Shown one piece after another: positions 49,190 through 61,339 of a DNA stretch of 64,000 nt. Each line of letters starts with the position of its first letter. Within the stretch, counting starts at the first letter, position 1. The notes under the pieces were generated by a model. That model was not told the DNA's origin and ran no database searches. It saw only the letters and a program-made list of their open reading frames with translations. The DNA is from Acanthosepion esculentum (Eukaryota; Mollusca; Cephalopoda; Sepiida; Sepiidae), in assembly GCA_964036315.1 (NCBI GenBank), contig CAXIWW010000817.1, forward strand, positions 8,529,501-8,593,500. Reading direction: 5' to 3'. The translations under genes and the position numbers were made by a program.

Positions 49190-50934
49190 CCTAGGACTAG
49201 TTGTCACTGTCGTGCTGTTGGCACTTTTGCTATCAGCTGTTGGCACTTTTGTTATCAGCTGTTGGCACTTTTGCTATCAGCTGTTGGCACTTTTGCTATC
49301 AGCTGTTGGCACTTTTGCTATCAGCTGTGGTGCTGTTGGGACTTTTGCTATCAACTGGTGTTGTTCGCAAGTTTTTATATAAACATGTATTTTTATACAT
49401 TCATAGTGTTTTTTTTTAGTGGGGGGTCACTATTTGCTCATAGCTGGGACCCTTTGTGATCAGAAGCCTTGCTGTCTGATGTAGTTTGTAGACATACCTA
49501 GGACTAGTTGGCACTCTGGTGCTGTTGGCACATTTGCTCTCAGCTGTTGGCACTTTTGCTATCAGCTGTTGGCACTTTTGCTATCAGCTATTGGCACATT
49601 TGTTATCAGCTGTGGTGCTGTTGGCACTTTTGCTATCAACTGTTGTTGTTCGCAAGTTTTTATATAAACATGTATTTTTATACTTTCATAGAGTTTTTTT
49701 TTAGTGGGGGTTAACTATTTGCTCATAGCTGGGACCTTTTGTTATCAGAAGCCTTACTGTCAGATGTAGTTTATAATCATACCTAGGACTAGTTGGCACT
49801 GTGGTGCTGTTGGCACTTTTTCTATCAGCTGTTGGCACTTTTGCTATCAGCTGTTGGCACTTTTGGTATCAGCTGTTTGCACGTTTGCTATCAGAGTTTG
49901 GCACTTTTGCTATCAGCTGTGGTGCTGTTGGCACTTTTGCTATCAACTGGTGTTGTTCGCAAGTTTTTATATAAACATGTATTTTAATACTTTCATAGTG
50001 GTTTTTTTTTTAGTGGGGGGTCACTATTTGCTCATACCTGGGACCCGTTGTGATCAGAAGCCTTGCTGTCAGATGTTGTTTATAGTCATACCAAGGACTA
50101 GTTGGCTCTGCGGTGCTGTTGGCACTTTTGCTATCAGCTGTTGGCACTTTTGCTACCAGCTGTTTGCACTTTTGCTATCAGCTGCTGGCACTTTTGCTAT
50201 CAGCTCTGGTGCTTTTGGCACTTTTGCTATCAACTGGTTTTCTTCGCAAGTTTTTATATAAACATGTATTTTTCTACTTTCATAGTGTGTTTTTTTTTAG
50301 TGGGGCGTCACTATTTGCTCATAGCTGGGAGCCTTTTTGATCAGAAGCCTTGCTGTCAGATGTAGTTTATATTCATACCTAGGACTAGTTGGCACTGTGG
50401 TGCTGTTGGCACTGTTGCTATCAGCTGTTTGCACTTTTGCTATCAGCTGTTGGCACTTTTGCTATCAGCTGTTGGCACTTTTGCTATCAGCTGTTGGCAC
50501 ATTTGTTATCATCTGTTGGCACTTTTGCTATCAGCTGTTGGCACTTTTGCTATCAGCTGTTGGCACTTTTGCTATCAGTTTTTGGCACTTTTGGTATAAG
50601 CTGTTGGCACTTTTGGTATCAGCTGTTGGCACTTTTGCTATCAGCTGTTGGCACTTTTGCTATCAGTTTTTGGCACTTTTGGTATCAGCTGTTGGCACTT
50701 TTGCTATCAAGTGGTGTTGTTCGCAAGTTTTTATATAAACATGTATATTTATACTTTCATAGTGTTTTTTTTAGTGGGGGGTCACTATTTGCTCATATCT
50801 GGGACCCTTTGTGATTAGTAGCCCTGCTGTCAGATATAGTTTATAGTCATACCTAGGACTAGTTGGCACTGTGGTGCTGTTGGCACATTTGCTATCAGCT
50901 GTTGGCATTTTGCTATCAGCTGTTGGCACTTTTG

Positions 50935-51165
50935 CTATCAGCTGTTGGCACTTTTGCTATCAGCTGTAGTGCTGTTGGCACTTTTGCTATCAACTGGTGT
51001 TGTCCGGAAGTTTTTATATAAACATGTATTTTTATACTTTCATAGTGTTTTTTTTTTAGTGGGTTGTCACTATTTGCTCAAAGCAGGGACCCTTAGTGAT
51101 CAGAAGCCTTGCTGTCAGATGTAGTTTATAATCATACCTTGGACTAGTTGGCACTGTGTTGCTGT
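50935..51165 (+). repeat. Donor-like spacer segment repeated at about 52988-53218
   Basis: Linked variants GTGTTGTCCGGAAG (51002), AGTGGGTTGTCAC, AAGCAGGGACC, ATAATCATACC and GGCACTGTGTTGCTG (51151) recur at an offset of 2053 bp (53055, 53204). Immediately after the second copy the sequence switches to a match with 52011 at an offset of 1210 bp. Confidence 0.85.
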
Positions 51166-51984
51166 TGGCACTTTTGCTATCAGCTGTTGGCACTTTTGCT
51201 ATCAGCTGTTGGCACTTTTGCTACCAGCTGTTGGCACTTTTGCTATAAGCTGTGGTGCTGTTGGCACTTTTGCTATCAACTGGTGTTGTTCGCAAGTTTT
51301 TATATAAACATGTATTTTTATACTTTCATAGTGTTTTTTTTTTAGGGGGGGTCACTATTTGCTCATAGCTGGGACCCTTTGTGATCAGAAGCCTTGCTGT
51401 CAGATGTAGTTTATAGTCATACCTAAAAGTAGTTGGCACTATGGTGCTGTTGGCACTTTTGCTATCAGCTGGTGGCACTTTTACTATCAGCTCTTGGCAT
51501 TTTGCTATCAGCTTTTGGCACTTTTGCTATCAGCTGTTGGCACTTTTACTATCAGCTGTGGTGCTGTTGGCACTTTTGCAATCAACTTGTGTTGTTCGCA
51601 AGTTTTTATATAAACATGTATTTTTATACTTTCATAGTGTTTTTTTAGTGGGGGGTCACTATTTGCTCATAGCTGGGACCCTTTGTGATCAGAAGCCTTG
51701 CTGTCAGATGTAGTTTATATTCATACCTAGAACTAGTTGGCACTGTGGTGCTGCTGGCACTTTTGCTATCAGTTGTTGGCACTTTTGCTATCAGCTGTTG
51801 GCACTTTTGCTATCAGCTGTTGGCACTTTTGCTATCAACTGGTGTTTTCGCAAGTTTTTATATAAACATGTATATTTATACTTTCATAGTGTTATTTTTT
51901 AGAAAGGGGTCACTATTTGCTCATAGCTGGGACCCTTTGTGATCAGAAGCCTTGCTGTCAGATGTAGTTTATAGTCATACCTAG

Positions 51985-53790
51985 GAATAGTTGGCACTGT
52001 GGTGCTGTTGGCACTTCTTCTATCAGCTGTTGGCACTTTTGCTATCAGCTGTTGGCACTTTTGCTATCAGCTGTTGGCACTTTTGCTATCAGCTGTGGTG
52101 CTGTTGGCACTTTTGCTATCAACTGCTGTTGTTCGCAAGTTTTTATATAAACATGTATTTTTATACTTTCATAGTGTTTTTTTTTTTAGTGGGGTGTCAC
52201 TATTTGCTCATAGCTTTGACCCTTTGTTTTCAGAGGCCTTGCTGTCAGATGTAATTTATAGTCATACCTAGGACTAGTTGGCACTGTGGTGCTGTTGGCA
52301 CTTTTGCTATCAGTTGTTGGCACTTTTGCTATCAGCTGTGGTGCTGTTGGCACTTTTGCTATCAACTGGTGTTCTTCGCAAGTTTTTATATAAACATTTA
52401 TTTATATACTCTCATAGTGTTTTTTTTTAGTGGGGGGTCACTATTTGCTCATAGCTGGGAACGTTTGTGATCAGAAGCTTTGCTGTCAGATTTACTTTAT
52501 AGTCATACCTAAGACTAGTTGGCACTCTGGTGCTGTTGGCACTTTTGCTATCAGCTGTTGGCACTTTTGCTATCAGCTGTTGGCACTTTTGCTATCAGCT
52601 GATGGCACTTTTGCTATCAGCTTTTGGCACTTTTGGTTTCAGCTGTTGGCACTTTTCCTATAAGCTGTTGGCACTTTTGCTATCAACTGTTGACAGGTTT
52701 GCTATCAGCTGTTGGCACTTTTGCTACCATCTGTTGGCACTTTTGCTATCAGCTGTGCTGCTGTTGGCACTTTTGCTATCAACTGGTGTTGTTCGCAAGT
52801 TTTTATATAAACATGTATTTTTATACATTCATAGTGTTTTTTTTTTTAGTGGAGGTCACTATTTGATCATAGTTGGGACATTTTGTGATCAGAAGCCTTG
52901 CTGTCAGATGTAGTTTATAATCATACATAGGTCTAGTTGGCAATGTGGTGCTGTTGGCACTTTTGCTATCAGCTGTTGGCACTTTTGCTATCAGCTGGTG
53001 GCACTTTTGCTATCAGCTGTGGTGCTGTTGGCACTTTTGCTATCAACTGGTGTTGTCCGGAAGTTTTTATATAAACATGTATTTTTATACTTTCATAGTG
53101 TTTTTTTTTTAGTGGGTTGTCACTATTTGCTCATAGCAGGGACCCTTTGTGATCAGAAGCCTTGCTGTCAGATGTAGTTTATAATCATACCTAGGACTAG
53201 TTGGCACTGTGTTGCTGTTGGCACTTCTTCTATCAGCTGTTGGCACTTTTGCTATCAGCTGTTGGCACTTTTGCTATCAGCTGTTGGCACTTTTGCTATC
53301 AGCTGTGGTGCTGTTGGCACTTTTGCTATCAACTGGTGTTGTTCGCAAGTTTTTATATAAACATGTATTTTTATACTTTCATAGTGTTTTTTTTTTTAGT
53401 GGGGTGTCACTATTTGCTCATAGCTTTGACCCTTTGTTTTCAGAGGCCTTGCTGTCAGATGTAATTTATAGTCATACCTAGGACTAGTTGGCACTGTGGT
53501 GCTGTTGGCACTTTTGCTATCAGTTGTTGGCACTTTTGCTATCAGCTGTGGTGCTGTTGGCACTTTTGCTATCAACTGGTGTTGTTTGCAAGTTTTTATA
53601 TAAACATTTATTTATATACTCTCATAGTGTTTTTTTTTAGTGGGGGGTCACGATTTGCTCATAGCTGGGAACCTTTGTGATCAGAAGCTTTGCTGTCAGA
53701 TTTACTTTATATTCATACCTAAGACTAGTTGGCACTCTGGTGCTGTTGGCACTTTTGCTATCAGCTGTTGGCACTTTTGCTATCAGCTGT
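51985..53790 (+). repeat. 1210-bp-spaced duplication
   Basis: The segment from GGCACTTCTTCTATC (52011) through the spacer with AGCTTTGACCCTTTGTTTTCAG, GTAATTTATAG and the next unit (AAACATTTATTTATATAC, GAAGCTTTGCTGTCAG, ATTTACTTTAT, CCTAAGACTAG) recurs from 53221 at an offset of 1210 bp. The copies diverge within the tract after about 52580/53790. The second copy is a mosaic: its left end comes from a 51.0 kb-like unit and its right part from a 52.0 kb-like unit. Confidence 0.88.
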
Positions 53791-54199
53791 TGGCAGTTTT
53801 GCTATCAGCTTTTGGCACTTTTGGTATCAGCTGTTGGCACTTTTGCTATCAGTTGTTTGATGTTTTGCTATCAGCTGTTGGAACTTTTGCAATCAGCTGT
53901 TGGCACTTTGGTATAATCTGTTGGCACTTTTGCTATCAGCTGTTGGCACTTTTGCTATCAGCTGTTGGCACTTTTGCTATCAGCTGTTGGCACTTTTGCT
54001 ATCAGCTGTTGGCACTTTTGCTATCAGCTGTGGTGCTGTTGACACTTTTGCTATCAACTGGTGTTGTTCGCACGTTTTTATATAAACATGTATTTTTATA
54101 CTTTCATAGTGTGTTTTTTTTAGTGTGGGGTCACTATTTGCTCATAGCTGGGACCCTTTGTGATCAGAAGACTTGCTGTCAGATGTAGTTTAAATCATA

Positions 54200-55020
54200 C
54201 CTAGGACTAGTTGGCACTGTGGAGCTGTTGGCACATTTGCTATCAGTTGTTGGCATTTTGCTATCAGCTGTGGTGCTGTTGGCACTTTTGCTATCAGCTG
54301 TTGGCACATTTGCTATCAGCTGTTGGCATTTTTCCTATCAGCTGTGGTGCTGTTGGCACTTTTGCTATCAGCTTTTGGCACTTTTGCTATCAGCTTTTGG
54401 CACTTTTGCTATCAGCTGTTGGAACTTTTGCTATCAGCTGTTGGCACTTTCGATATCAGCAGTTGGCAATTTTGCTATCAGCTGTTTGCACTTTTGCTAT
54501 CAGCTGTTGGTACTTTTGCTATCAACTGGTGTTGTTCGCAAGTTTTTATATAAACATGTATTTTTATACTTTCATAGTGTTTTTTTTTTTAGTGGGGGTC
54601 ACTATTTGCTCATAGCTGGGACCCTTTGTGATCAGAAGCCTTGCTATCAGATGTAGTTTATAGTCATACCTAGGACTAGTTGGAACTGTGGTGCTGTTGG
54701 CACTTTTGCTATCAGCTGTTGGCACTTTTGCTATCAGCTGTTGGCACTTTTGCTATCAGCTGTTGGCACTTTTGCTATCAGCTGTGGTGCTGTTGGCACT
54801 TTTGCTATCAGCTGTTGGCACTTTTGCTATCACCTGTTGGTACTTTTGCTATCAGCTGTTGGCATTTTGCTATCAGCTGTTGGCACTTTTGCTATCAGCT
54901 TTTGGCACTTTTGTTATCAGCTGTTGGCACTTTTGCTATCAGCTGTTGGCACTTTTGCTATCAGCTGTGGTGCTGTTGGCAATTTTGCTATCAACTGGTG
55001 TTGTTCGCAAGTTTTTATAT
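54200..55020 (+). repeat. Compound macro-units with several internal GTGGTGCTG blocks
   Basis: In most units GTGGTGCTG marks only the two edges of a 22-mer tract. Here it also occurs inside tracts (about 54269, 54345 and 54783), so each unit looks like two or three short tracts joined without the spacer. Similar compound tracts occur near 14024, 17392, 21505 (inverted), 59073 (inverted), 60180 (inverted) and 61678 (inverted). Fusion of adjacent units through the boundary element is the simplest explanation. Confidence 0.8.
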
Positions 55021-55594
55021 AAATATGTATTTTTATACTTTCATAGTGTTTTTTTTTCAGTGGGGGTCACTATTTGCTCATAGCTGGGACCCTTTGTGAT
55101 CAGAAGCCTTGCTGAAAGATGTAGTTTATAGTCATACCTAGGACTAGTTGGCAATGTGGTGCTGTGTGCACTTTTGCTATCTGCTGTTGGCACTTTTGCT
55201 ATCAGCTGTCGGCACTTTTGCTATCAGCTGTGGTGCTGTTGGCACTTTTGCTATCAACTGGTGTTGTTCGCAAGTTTTTATATAAGCATGTATTTTTATA
55301 CTTTCATAGTGTTTTTTTTTTAGTGGGGGTCACTATTTGCTCATAGCTGGGACCCTTTGTGATCAGAAGACTTGCTCTCAGATGTAGTTTATAGACATAC
55401 CTAGGACTAGTTGGCACTGTGGTGCTGTTGACACTTTTGCTATCAGCTGTTGGCACTTTGGCTATCAGCTGTTGTCACTTTTGCTATCAGCTGTTGGCAC
55501 TTTTGCTATCAGTTGATGGCACTTTTGCTATCAGCTTTTGGCACTTTTGGTATCAGCTGTTGTCACTTTTGCTATCAGCTGTTGTCACTTTTTC

Positions 55595-57538
55595 TATCAG
55601 CTGTGGTGCTGTTGGCACATTTGCTATCAGTTGTTGGCGCTTTTGCTATGACCTGTTGGCACTTTTGCTATCAGCTGTTGGCACTTTTGCTATCAGCTGT
55701 CGTGCTGTTGGCACTTTTGCTATCAACTGGTGTTGTTCGCAAGTTTTTATATAAACATGTATTTTTATACATTCATAGTGTTTTTTTTAGTGGGGGGTCA
55801 CTATTTGCTCATAGCTGGGACCCTTTGTGATCAGAAGCCTTGCTGTCAGATGTAGTTTATAGTCATACCTAGGACTAGTTGGCAATGCGGTGCTGTTGGC
55901 ACTTTTGCTATGAGCTGTTGGCACATTTGCTATCAGCTGTTGGCACTTTTGCTATCAGCTGTGGTGCTGTTGGCACTTTTGCTATCAACTAGTGTTGTTC
56001 GCAAGTTTTTATATAAATATGTATTTTTATATTTTCATAGTGTTTTTTTTTTTAGTGGGGGGTCACTATTTGCTCATAGCTGGGACCCTTTGTGATCAGA
56101 AGCCTTGCTGTCAGATGTAGTTTATAATCATACCTAGGACTAGTTGGCACTGTGGTGCTTTTGGCAATTTTGCTATCAGCTGTTGGCACTTTTGCTATCA
56201 GCTGTTGGCATTTTTGTATCAGCTGTTGGCACTTTTGGTATCAGCTGTTGGCACTTTTACTATCAGCTGTTGGCACTTTTGCTATCAGCTGTTGGCTCTT
56301 TTGGTATCATCTGTTGGCACTTTTGCTATGAGCTGTTGGCACTTTTGGTATCAGCTGTTGGCACTTTTGCTATCAGCTGTTGGCACTTTTGCTATCAGCT
56401 GTGGTGCTGTTGGCACTTTTGTTATCAACTGGTGTTGTTCGCAAGTTTTTATATAAACCTGAATTTTTATACTTTCATAGTCTTTTTTTTTTAGTGTGGG
56501 TCATTATTTGATAATAGCTGGGACACTTTGTGATCAGAAACCTTGCTGTCAGATAGAGTTTATAGTCATACCTAGGACTAGTTGGAACTGTCGTGCTGTT
56601 TGCACTTTTGCAATCAGTTGTTGGCACTTTTGCTAAAAGCTGTTGGCACTTTCGCTATCAGCTTTTGGCACTTTTGCTATCAGCTGTTGGCACTTTTGCT
56701 ATCAGCTGTTGGCACATTTCGTATCAGCTGTTGGCACTTTTGCGATCAGCTGTTGGCACTTTTGCTATAAGCTGTGGTGCTGTTGGCCCTTTTACTATCA
56801 ACTGGTGTTGTTCGCAAGTTTTTATATAAACATGTATTTTTTATACTTTCATAGTGTTTTTTTTTAGTGGGGGTCACTATTTGCTCATAGCTGGGACCCT
56901 TTGTGATCAGAAGACTTGCTGTCAGATGTAGTTTATAGTCATACCTATGACTAGTTGGCACTGTGGTGCTGTTGGCAGTTTTGCTATCAGCTTTCGGCAC
57001 TTTTGCTATCAGCTGTTATCACTTTTGCTATCAGCTGTTGGAACTTTTGCTATCAGTTGTTGGCACTTTTGCTATCAGCTGTGGTGCTGTTGGCACATTT
57101 GCTATCAGTTGTTGGCGCTTTTGCTATCACCTGTTGGCACTTTTGCTATCAGCTGTTGGCACTTTTGCTATCAGCTGTCGTGCTGTTGGCACTTTTGCTA
57201 TCAACTGGTGTTGTTCGCAAGTTTTTATATAAACATGTATTTTTATACATTCATAGTGTTTTTTTTAGTGGGGGGTCACTATTTGCTCATAGCTGGGACC
57301 CTTTGTGATCAGAAGCCTTGCTGTCAGATGTAGTTTATAGTCATACCTAGGACTAGTTGGCAATTTGGTGCTGTTGGCACTTTTGCTATGAGATGTTGGC
57401 ACTTTTGCTATCAGCTGTTGGCACTTTTGCTATCAGCTGTCCTGCTGTTGGCACTTTTGCTATCAACTGGTGTTGTTCGCAAGTTTTTATATAAATATGT
57501 ATTTTTATATTTTCATAGTGTTTTTTTTTTTAGTGGGG
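55595..57538 (+). repeat. 1478-bp-spaced duplication
   Basis: A compound tract with GGCACATTTGC, CAGTTGTTGGCGCTTTTGC, a CACCTG or GACCTG unit and the variant right boundary CAGCTGTCGTGCTG (about 55595-55725) is followed by two spacers, the second with ATATAAATATGTATTTTTATATTTTC. It recurs at 57073-57538 with an offset of 1478 bp. A variant-rich long tract at 56580-56800 lies between. Confidence 0.87.
55725..55889 (+). repeat. Representative conserved spacer of the macro-unit
   Basis: This near-consensus copy shows the spacer parts in order. AACTGGTGTTG marks the end of the 22-mer tract; TTCGCAAG contains the only regular CpG. T5 ATATAAACATGT at about 55744-55760 includes TATATAAA (55748-55755) and a palindromic ACATGT. 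ATTTTTATACATTCATAGTG comes next, then a T8 run, AGTGGGGGGTCACTATTTGC, a GGGACCCTTTGTGATCAGAAG segment, TTGCTGTCAGATGTAG, and CATACCTAGGACTAG before the next tract. Two alleles, TACTTTCATAG and TACATTCATAG, alternate through all four blocks. The spacer is far better conserved in length than the 22-mer tract. No known transposon or RNA gene is recognised in it. Confidence 0.9.
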
Positions 57539-58589
57539 GGTCACTATTTGCTCATAGCTTGGAACCTTTGTGATCAGAAGCCTTGCTGTCAGACGTAGTT
57601 TATAGTCATACCTAGGATTAGCTGGCACTGTGGTGCTGTTGGCACTTTTGCTATCAGCTGTTGGCACTTTTGCTATCAGCTGTTGGCACTTTTGCTATCA
57701 GCTGTTGGAACTTTTGTTAACAGCGGTTGGCACTTTTGCTATCAGCTGTGGTGCTGTTGGCACTTTTGCTATCAACTGGTGTTGTTCGCACATTTTTTAT
57801 ATAAATATGTATTTTTATACATTCATAGTGTTTTTTTTTTAGTGGGGCTCACTATTTGCTCATAGCTGGGACCCTTTGTGATCAGAAGCCTTGCTGTCAG
57901 ATGTAGTTTATAGTCATACCTAGGACTAGTTGGCAATTTGGTGCTGTTGGCACTTTTGCTATGAGCTGTTGGCTCTTTTGCTATCAGCTGTGGTGCTGTT
58001 GGCACTTTTGCTATCAACTGGTGTTGTTAGCAAGTTTTTATATAAACATGTATTTTTATACTTTCATAGTGTTTTTTTTAGTGGGGGGTCACTATTTGCT
58101 CATAGTTGGGAACCTGTATGATCAGAAGCCTTGCTGTCAGATGTAGTTTATAGTCATATCTAGGACTAGTTTGCACTGGGGTGCTGTTGGCACTTTTGCT
58201 ATCAGCTGTTGGCACTTTTGCTATCAGCTGTTGCCACTTTTGGTATCATCTGTTGGCACTTTTGCTATCAGCTGTTGGCACTTTTGCTATCAGCTGTTGG
58301 CACTTTTGCTATGATCTGTTGGCACTTTTGCTATCAGCTGTGGTGCTGTTGGCACTTTTGCTATCAACTGGTGTTGTTCGCAAGTTTTTATATAAACATG
58401 TATTTTTATACATTCATAGTGTTTTTTTAGTGGGGGGTCACTATTTGCTCATAGCTGGGACCCTTTGTGACAGAATCCTTGCTGTCAGATGTAGTTTATA
58501 GTCCTACCTAGGACTAGTTGACAATGTAGTGCTGTTGGCACTTTTGCTATCAGCTGTTGGCACTTTTGCTATCAGCTGTTGGCACTTTT

Positions 58590-58780
58590 GCTATCAGCTG
58601 TTTGCAATTTTGTTATCAGCTGTTGATATTTTGCTATCAGCTGATGGCACTTTTGCTATCAGTTGTGGTTCTGTTGGCACTTTTGCTATCAACTGGTGTT
58701 GTTCGCAAGTTTTTATATAAACATGTATTTTTATACTTTCATAGAGTTTTTTTTTAGTGGGGGGTCACTATTTGCTCATA
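58590..58780 (+). repeat. Junction-proximal segment shared with 18890-19090
   Basis: Counterpart of the segment before hairpin 1, with the same rare boundary CAGTTGTGGTTCTG and CATAGAG spacer allele. It differs by a one-base deletion (GATATTTTGC for GATACTTTTGC) and a few substitutions. One macro-unit follows before the hairpin, against two in block 1. Confidence 0.85.
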
Positions 58781-58920
58781 GCTGGGACCCTTTGTGATCA
58801 GAAGCCTTGCTGTCAGATGTAGTTTATAGTCATACCTAGGACTAGTTGGCACTGCGGTGCTGTTGGCACTTTTGCTATCAGTTGTTGGCACTTTTGCTAT
58901 CAGCTGTTGGCACTTTTGCT

Positions 58921-58976
58921 ATCAACAGGTGTGGTTCGCAAAAGTTCGCAAAAATATAAAAACTTGCGAACAACAC
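58921..58976. repeat. Forward-to-inverted junction 2, same hairpin as at 19612
   Basis: The sequence from GTGTGGTTCGCAAAAG through the TTCGCAAAAATATAAAAAC core to CTTGCGAACAACACC matches junction 1 base for base across the hairpin. GTTCGCAA lies at 58944-58951 and TTGCGAAC at 58964-58971. Immediately to the left it reads ATCAACAGGTGTGG where junction 1 has ATAAACATGTGTGG, two substitutions. To the right both continue as the same inverted spacer and tract. The 39,332-bp offset between the two hairpins defines a possible top-level period. Shared origin is an inference, but two independent inversions giving the same novel sequence is unlikely. Confidence 0.93.
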
Positions 58977-59480
58977 CAGTTGATAGCAAAAGTGCCAACA
59001 GCACCACAGCTGATAGCAAAAGTGCCAACAGCTGATAGCAAAAGTGCCAACAGCTGATAGCAAACGTGCCAACAGCACCACAGCTGATAGCAAAAGTGCC
59101 AACAGCTGATAGCAAAAGTGCCAACAGCTGATACCAAAAGTGCCAAAAGCTGATAGCAAAAGTGCCAACAGCTGATAGCAAAAGTGCCAACAGATGATAC
59201 CAAAAGTGCCAACAGCTGATAGCAAAATTGCCAACAGCTGATAGCAAAAGTGCCAACAGATAATACAAAAAGTGCCAAAAGCTGATAGCAAATGTGCCAA
59301 AAGCTGATAGCAAAAGTGCCAACAGCTGATAGCAAAAGTAAAAACAGATGATACAAAAAGGGCCAAAAGCTGAAAGCAAAAGTGCCAACAGCTGATACCA
59401 AAAGTGCAAACAGCTGATAGCAAAAGTTCCAACAGCTGATAGCAAAAGTGCCAACATCTGATAGCAAAAGTGCCAACAGC
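58977..59480 (-). repeat. Long inverted 22-mer tract next to the second hairpin
   Basis: About 22 units, with an internal boundary block (CAGCACCAC at 59073). It includes several units of the form AGATAATACAAAAAGTGCC or AGATGATACAAAAAGGGCC and a GTAAAAACAG unit near 59338. Overlapping frames of 184, 197 and 207 codons are open across it in all three frames, again because the 22-mer lacks stops. This tract is much longer than the one following hairpin 1. Confidence 0.88.
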
Positions 59481-61339
59481 ACCACAGTGCCAACTAGTCC
59501 TAGGTATGACAATAAACTACATCTGACAGCAAGGCTTCTGATCACAAAGTTTCCCAGCTATGAGCAAATAGTGACCCCCCACTAAAAAAAAACACTATGA
59601 ATGTATAAAAATACATGTTTATATAAAAACTTGCGAACAACACCAGTTGATAGCAAAAGTGCCAACAGCACCACAGCTGATAGCAAAAGTTCCAACAGCT
59701 GATTGCAAAAGTTCCAACAGATGATACCAAAAGTGCCAACAGCTGATAGCAAAAGTGCCAACAGCTGATATCTAAAGTGCCAACAGCACCACAGTGCCAA
59801 CTAGTCCTAGGTATGACTATAAACTACATCTGACAGCAATCTTCTGATCACAAAGTTTCCCAGCTATGAGCAAATAGTGACCCCCCACTAAAAAAAGAAC
59901 ACTATGAAAGTATAAAAATACATGTTTATATAAAAACTTGCGAACAACACCAGTTGATAGCAAAAGTGCCAACAGCACCACAGCTGATAGCAAAAGTGCC
60001 AACAGCTGATAGCAAAAGTGCCAGCAGCTGATGAAAAAAGTGCCAAAAGCTGATAGCAAAAGTGCCAACAGCTGATAGCAAAAGTGCCAACAGCTGATAG
60101 CAAAAGTGCCAACAGCTGATAATAAAAGTGCCAACAGATGATACCAAAAGTGCCAACAGCTGATAGCAAAAGTGCCAACAGCACCACAGCTGATAAAAAA
60201 AGTGTCAACAGCTGATAGCAAAAGTGCCATCAGCTGATAGCAAAAGTGCCAACAGCTGATAGCAAAAGTGCCAACAGCACCACAGTGCAAACTAGTCCTA
60301 GGTATGACTATAAACTACATCTGACAGCAAGGCTTCTGATCAAAAAGGGTCCCAGCTATGAGAAAATAGTGACCCCCCACTAAAAAAAAACACTATGAAA
60401 GTACAAAAATACATGTTTATATAAAAACTTGCGAACAACACCAGTTGATAGCAAAAGTGCCAACAGCACCACAGCTGATTGCAAAAGTGCCAACAGCTGA
60501 TAGCAAAAGTGCCAACAGCTGATAACAAAAGTGCCAAAAGCTGATAGCAAAAGTGCCAACAGCTGTTAGCAAAAGTGCCAACAGCACCACAGTGCCAACT
60601 AGTCCTAGGTATGACTATAAACTACATCTGACAGCAAGGCTTCTGATCACAAAGGGCCCAGCTATGAGCAAATAGTGACCCCCCACTAAAAAAAACTCTA
60701 TGAAAGTATAAAAATACATGTTTATATAAAAACTTGCGAACAACACCAGTTGATAGCAAAAGTGCCAACAGCACCACAGCTGATAGCAAAAGTGCCAACA
60801 GCTGATAGCAAAAGTGCCAACAGCTGATAGCAAAAGTGCCAACAGCTAATAGCAAAAGTGCCAACCGCACCACATTGCCAACTAGTCCTAGGTATGACTA
60901 TAAACTACATCTGACAGCAAGGCTTCTAATCACAAAGGGCCCCAGCTATGAGCAAATAGTGACCCCCCACTAAAAGAAAACACTATGAATGTATAAAAAT
61001 ACATGTTTATATAAAAACTTGCGAACAATAGCAATTGATAGCAAAAGTGCCAACAGCACCACATCTGATAGCAAAAGTGCCAACAGCTGAGAGCAAAAGT
61101 GCCAACAGCTGATACCAAAAGTGCCAACAGCTGATAGCAAAAGTGCCAACAGCTGATAGCAAAAGTGCCAACAGCACCACAGTGCCAACTAGTCCTAGGT
61201 ATGACTATAAACAACATCTGACAGCAAGGCTTCTGATCACAAAAGGTCCCAGCTATGAGAAAATAGTGACCCCCCCACTAAAAAAAAACCACTATGAAAG
61301 TATAAAAATACATGTTTATATAAAAACTTGCGAACAACA

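Larger units (their letters stand above)
39376..58952 (+). repeat. Orientation block 3, forward array
   Basis: The array returns to forward orientation directly in the middle of a 22-mer. About 62 macro-units are present, on average slightly shorter than in block 1. The block carries five copies of a 769-bp trimeric higher-order repeat (44725-49189), a 1210-bp duplication (about 51985-53790), a 1478-bp duplication (about 55595-57538) and a 681-bp duplication (about 43440-44316). Its last units before 58944 resemble those of block 1 before 19612. No genes are seen. Confidence 0.95.

Noticed and set aside
55744..55770. TATATAAA followed by ATG as a true promoter and start in each spacer
   Set aside because: TATATAAA is cheap in AT-rich DNA, the following frame is short or part of the repeat artefact, and no other promoter evidence is visible. 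I mention it only as a possibility.
55770..55800. G-quadruplex from AGTGGGGGG
   Set aside because: There is only one G-run per spacer, with no further G3 runs close by, so an intramolecular quadruplex is not supported.
19591..58976. Inversions as fold-back artefacts of long-read sequencing (missed adapter)
   Set aside because: Artefacts would make near-perfect mirror images around each junction. Arms here are not mirror images: block 2 duplications are absent from block 3, and the 769-bp repeats of block 3 are absent from block 2. A mis-join in assembly cannot be excluded without reads.
58878..59545. Three overlapping frames of 184-207 codons on the inverted strand beside the second hairpin
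   Set aside because: Three overlapping open frames in one 22-mer tract are the signature of the stop-free repeat. They also run into inverted junction sequence, which no family member would conserve.
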